A stretch of 6,465 bases of DNA. Source: a bacterium. GTDB lineage: Bacteria > Calditrichota > Calditrichia > RBG-13-44-9 > J042. A model generated the notes under the pieces. It was not told where the DNA came from and made no database searches. It saw nothing but the letters and a program-made list of their open reading frames with translations. The stretch lies in assembly GCA_015494485.1 (NCBI GenBank), contig WGBF01000175.1, positions 1-6,465 on the forward strand. Reading direction: 5' to 3'. A program made the position numbers and the translations under genes. This document shows, piece after piece, positions 5,603-6,465 of the stretch; the first letter of the stretch is position 1; every line of letters begins with the position of its first letter.

Positions 5603-6465
5603 ATGAATGCCATTGAAATACAAGGGCTGACGCGTCGATTTGGCTCACTGATAGCCGTGAATAATCTGTCCTTGCAGGTACGCAAGGGGGAGCTGTTTGG
5701 GCTCATCGGGCCGGATGGTGCCGGTAAAACCACGCTAATGCGTATGCTGTGCACGCTGTTAGAACCCCATGCCGGTCGCGCAACGCTGAATGGATTGGAC
5801 GTCACCCAGGAGACGCATCGCATCCGCAGCTTTTTGGGCTACATGCCGCAGCGATTTTCTCTGTACATGGATTTAAGCGTGGAACAAAACCTGAATTTCT
5901 TTGCCAATCTGTTTCAGGTGCCGGAAGCGGAACGCCGCCGACGCATTGAGCAATTGTACGCGTTTTCCCGTTTAAAGCCGTTTAAAGACCGTCCTGCCGG
6001 CGCGCTGTCCGGGGGAATGAAGCAGAAACTGGCTCTTTCCTGTGCCCTGATTCATACCCCGGAAATTTTGATTCTGGATGAACCCACCACCGGAGTGGAT
6101 CCCCTTTCCCGCAAGGAATTCTGGGAAATCCTCAAATCCATTCAACAGGAAGGCACCACCATTATGGTGTCCACCCCGTACATGGATGAAGCAGACATGT
6201 GCGATCGGGTAGGCCTTATGTTCCGGGGGAGCATGGTTGCCCAGGGCACACCTGAAGAAGTGCGACATCTGTTCCCCTACACCCTCTACAGTATCAAGGG
6301 TAAAGATTTACATGCCTTGCGGGATTACTTCTCCCGGTTGCCGGCCGTGCGCCAGATTCAGTTGTTTGGGGATGCCCTCCACGTGGCGTTTTCGGAACCA
6401 CCCGGGGAGGACCAATGGAAACAGTGGGCGCAGGCCTTGCAGGGAAATTTAACGCAGTGGAATAC
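5603..6465 (+). CDS. YbhF-like ABC transporter ATP-binding protein (3' end outside the window)
   Basis: Nucleotide-binding subunit that would power the exporter at the inner membrane; 287 complete codons are visible with no stop. Motifs: Walker A GPDGAGKTT (36-44, Lys42), Q-loop Gln83 in YMPQRFSLY, signature LSGGMKQK (135-142), Walker B ILILDEP (155-161, Glu160), D-loop GVDP (164-167). The H-loop reads STPYMDEA (190-197), with Pro192 where histidine is expected. Asp38 in place of the usual Asn in Walker A, and a non-His H-loop, also fit the first ATPase half of YbhF-type proteins as I remember them. The gene may therefore be a tandem ATPase cut by the window, or a single-domain subunit of about 310 residues followed by a second ATPase gene. 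ATG follows the adaptor's TAA with no gap; GGAGG (5587-5591) lies 11 nt upstream inside the adaptor gene, so translation is probably coupled. Permease genes are expected downstream. Confidence 0.94.
   Translation, partial: MNAIEIQGLTRRFGSLIAVNNLSLQVRKGELFGLIGPDGAGKTTLMRMLCTLLEPHAGRATLNGLDVTQETHRIRSFLGYMPQRFSLYMDLSVEQNLNFFANLFQVPEAERRRRIEQLYAFSRLKPFKDRPAGALSGGMKQKLALSCALIHTPEILILDEPTTGVDPLSRKEFWEILKSIQQEGTTIMVSTPYMDEADMCDRVGLMFRGSMVAQGTPEEVRHLFPYTLYSIKGKDLHALRDYFSRLPAVRQIQLFGDALHVAFSEPPGEDQWKQWAQALQGNLTQWN

Noticed and set aside
5146..5823. A 225-codon minus-strand open frame across the adaptor/ATPase junction
   Set aside because: It is antisense to two genes with intact family motifs, spans their boundary, and its Ser/Arg/Ile-rich translation resembles no family. 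It is a shadow of codon bias.
1..6465. Signs of CRISPR, tRNA/rRNA genes, insertion sequences, prophage or a defence system
   Set aside because: No regularly spaced repeats, no tRNA-like cloverleaf sequence, no transposase or integrase motifs and no terminal inverted repeats were seen; the gene content is a peptidase and an efflux operon.

Overview
The window shows ordinary-looking bacterial chromosome of moderate GC content with densely packed genes. An outer-membrane factor of the TolC family and two signal-peptide-bearing envelope proteins point to a Gram-negative organism. The style of the TolC homologue (an `EVPRLEVP` proline-rich loop and a `QPVFTG` turn) and the peptidase fused to a sulfatase-modifying-factor-like domain would fit the FCB side of the tree (Calditrichota, KSB1, Bacteroidota relatives). 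That placement is a weak inference from protein style only.

Layout. Positions 1-2459 (minus strand) are filled by one open reading frame that runs off the left edge. It encodes an exported S9-family (prolyl oligopeptidase/acylaminoacyl peptidase type) serine hydrolase with an N-terminal beta-propeller, a complete Ser-Asp-His triad, and then an unusual C-terminal domain resembling formylglycine-generating enzyme (FGE/SUMF1). Positions 2460-2739 are a divergent intergenic region. It holds a small hairpin beside the peptidase ribosome binding site, three copies of a CATTA(A)CCCC-type motif, and an AT-rich promoter overlapped by a perfect 9-bp inverted repeat that is probably the operator of the neighbouring regulator.

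Positions 2740-6465 (plus strand) form a tight operon: a TetR/AcrR-family regulator with a TTG start, a TolC-like outer-membrane efflux protein, a lipoprotein-type HlyD/YbhG-like membrane fusion protein, and the start of a YbhF-like ABC ATPase that runs off the right edge. The gaps are 15 bp, an 8-bp overlap and 0 bp. Together they describe a regulated tripartite ABC exporter: ATPase and missing inner-membrane permeases (expected just downstream), periplasmic adaptor, and outer-membrane duct. The order recalls the cecR-ybhGFSR locus of E. coli, but with the outer-membrane component built into the operon. The substrate cannot be read from the sequence.

I see no tRNA, rRNA, CRISPR, insertion sequence or phage feature. 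I do not see a clearly new system. The most unusual items are the peptidase-FGE-like fusion, the missing H-loop histidine in the ABC ATPase, and the promoter/operator arrangement.
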